A program made the position numbers and the translations under genes. Below the pieces are notes generated by a model, which saw only the letters and a list, made by a program, of their open reading frames with translations, did no database searches and was not told the DNA's origin. From BNXB01 sp031556375 (GTDB taxonomy: Bacteria; Bacteroidota; Bacteroidia; Bacteroidales; Azobacteroidaceae), in assembly GCA_031556375.1 (NCBI GenBank), contig JAVBTA010000004.1, positions 66,722 to 130,721 of the forward strand: 64,000 bases of DNA, given 5' to 3'. This document shows positions 63,387 through 64,000 of this stretch, in pieces; the stretch's first letter is position 1; each line of letters starts with the position of its first letter.

Positions 63387-63436
63387 GGAATATTAATTGT
63401 TATAGCATAATTTGCAAGAAATAATCTACATGAGAA

Positions 63437-63470
63437 TTGTTGTATAGTCCAGAAGATATGTCTATCTTTG
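63437..63470 (+). promoter_or_regulatory. Rightward promoter in the gap before tRNA-Thr copy 2
   Basis: TTGT at 63437-63440 and TATCTTTG at 63463-63470 have the start-to-start distance (26 nt) of a -33/-7 pair. It points at the hairpin-bearing tRNA-Thr, about 190 bp away, with no ORF between. Confidence 0.55.
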
Positions 63471-63664
63471 TAATCAAAGGTCGTTCTTTGTGTAGTGTGA
63501 AAAATCAACGAATAAAACGAGATTAGCTCGCTTCTAAACTATGCACCGAAAACGCAAGAACGGATAAAACTACGTAACCATCTGAAACCGTCTAAATTCG
63601 TCAAAAATTTACAGCAAAAATTAAAATTTCACACAAACAAATCGAGTATGATGAAATTTCATAA

Positions 63665-63779
63665 GCCACTATAGCTCAGTCGGTAAGTCTTGAAAAGCGA
63701 CGTTAGGAAGCTTTTTGAGACCGGAGAGAGCAACGCATTCGTAACGCGTAGGTCACCAGTTCGAGTCTGGTTAGTGGCT
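63665..63779 (+). tRNA. tRNA-Thr (CGT) copy 2 with a 42-nt hairpin insertion in the D-loop
   Basis: The first 21 nt equal those of copy 1 except for one base (T to C, which makes the D-stem GCTC/GAGC perfect), and the last 54 nt are identical. Between A63685 and G63728 lie 42 extra nt. They contain GTCTTGAAAAGC (63687-63698) and GCTTTTTGAGAC (63710-63721), fully paired over 12 bp including two G-U pairs, with an 11-nt loop. All other arms, including the CGT anticodon, are intact. It may be a functional tRNA with an enlarged D-loop, an unusual processed tRNA, or a pseudogene. Confidence 0.75.
63687..63721 (+). repeat. 12-bp palindromic element inserted in tRNA-Thr copy 2
   Basis: Inverted repeat with arms 63687-63698 and 63710-63721 and loop GACGTTAGGAA. 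It looks like a small palindromic repeat. I noticed no second copy in the window. Confidence 0.7.
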
Positions 63780-63871
63780 CCTGAAATGTCTCTCACACGT
63801 TTTTTTTGAAAATCCCGGCTTCCGTTATTCATTTTTTGGCACGATTTTTTCATAGTTCCAAAATAATTACA

Positions 63872-63880
63872 TACATTTGC
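63872..63880 (+). promoter_or_regulatory. Promoter -7 box (TACATTTGC) of the gene at the right edge
   Basis: An exact TAnnTTTGC, 46 bp before the ATG at 63927. Confidence 0.6.
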
Positions 63881-63926
63881 AGCGATTATTGTAATCACAA
63901 ACACGCATAATTTAGGAAATATCTCA

Positions 63927-64000
63927 ATGAAAATCTCTTTAAATAGGGTTTCTACAAGCTTATTGTTCAAATTTAACACTTTAAATTTGGCCGGTTCGTT
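63927..64000 (+). CDS. Start of an unidentified gene cut by the right edge
   Basis: Translation from the ATG at 63927 gives MKISLNRVSTSLLFKFNTLN, then LAGS, open to the edge. Too short to identify. The promoter at 63872-63880 supports it as a real gene. Confidence 0.5.
   Translation, partial: MKISLNRVSTSLLFKFNTLNLAGS

Larger units (their letters stand above)
63354..63664. other. Regulatory gap upstream of hipBA, no gene supported
   Basis: It holds the leftward hipBA promoter (63379-63386) and a rightward promoter (63463-63470). Beyond that lies AT-rich DNA with a short plus-strand open frame (about 63530-63675) that ends within the tRNA and matches nothing I recognise. Confidence 0.5.

Noticed and set aside
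63391..63415. Possible HipB operator (AATTGTTATAGCATAATT region)
   Set aside because: The symmetry has several mismatches; it cannot be told from AT-rich background.
63659..63979. A 106-codon minus-strand ORF with the text NQTRTGDLRVTNALL
   Set aside because: This stretch is the antisense translation of tRNA-Thr copy 2 (a common false gene). The frame covers the tRNA and non-coding DNA.
1..64000. CRISPR arrays, insertion sequences, rRNA genes, integrases
   Set aside because: No regularly spaced repeats, no transposase or integrase motifs, and no rRNA sequence were seen.

Overview
This 64 kb window is chromosomal DNA of a Bacteroidota bacterium, most likely of the order Bacteroidales. The signs are two SusC/SusD polysaccharide-utilisation loci (PULs) with ECF sigma/FecR regulators, promoters of the TAnnTTTG type in front of many genes, an AT-rich composition, a PorT homologue with a type IX secretion (T9SS) substrate, and a Wzi-type surface glycan cluster. 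T9SS plus PULs fits Tannerellaceae or Dysgonomonadaceae better than the genus Bacteroides; this placement is inference.

Layout. 1-3.1 kb: the 3' part of a DUF1254/DUF1214 gene, a sulfatase, and two doubtful small ORFs. 3.2-4.5 kb: a PagL-like outer-membrane lipid A deacylase. 4.5-16.4 kb: PUL A, leftward (FecR, SusC, SusD, DUF3823 lipoprotein, GH2, GH130), with its ECF sigma gene divergent; the enzymes suggest a beta-mannoside-type glycan. 16.4-24.7 kb: VOC protein, WYL regulator, a large T9SS substrate, cold-shock protein, DEAD-box helicase, PlsC-like acyltransferase and a flavin oxidoreductase. 25-33.7 kb: PUL B, leftward (sigma, FecR, SusC, SusD, GH105), probably for an unsaturated-uronide polysaccharide. 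33.7-36.2 kb: a methyltransferase remnant, an acetate-type transporter, a Fic protein and tRNA-Leu(TAG). 36.2-43.4 kb: S41 peptidase, DUF3316 protein and topoisomerase IV subunit A, followed by an accessory three-gene cassette (DUF6932 nucleotidyltransferase-like protein, XRE regulator, KGGVGR-type ParA/MinD-like ATPase with TPRs). 43.6-48.3 kb: PorT, CdsA, a Tat-exported Gfo/Idh protein and an ABC-F protein. 48.4-56.9 kb: surface polysaccharide cluster (four overlapping GT4 genes, a GT2, two methyltransferases, Wzi). 57-61.3 kb: valyl-tRNA synthetase, DUF6340 lipoprotein, an unrecognised acidic protein, tRNA-Thr(CGT). 61.3-63.8 kb: a hipBA module with a decayed third gene, lying between two tRNA-Thr copies, the second of which carries a 42-nt hairpin insertion in its D-loop.

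The least ordinary things are: (1) the DUF6932-XRE-KGGVGR ATPase operon beside parC, a candidate defence or toxin-antitoxin-like system; (2) the tRNA-Thr gene with a fully paired 12-bp hairpin in the D-loop; (3) predicted antisense small RNAs opposite the susC leaders of both PULs, with the layout of the DonS class; (4) two tandem TGATAGTATCA palindromes over the fic promoter, suggesting autoregulation. No integrase, insertion sequence, rRNA operon or CRISPR array was seen.
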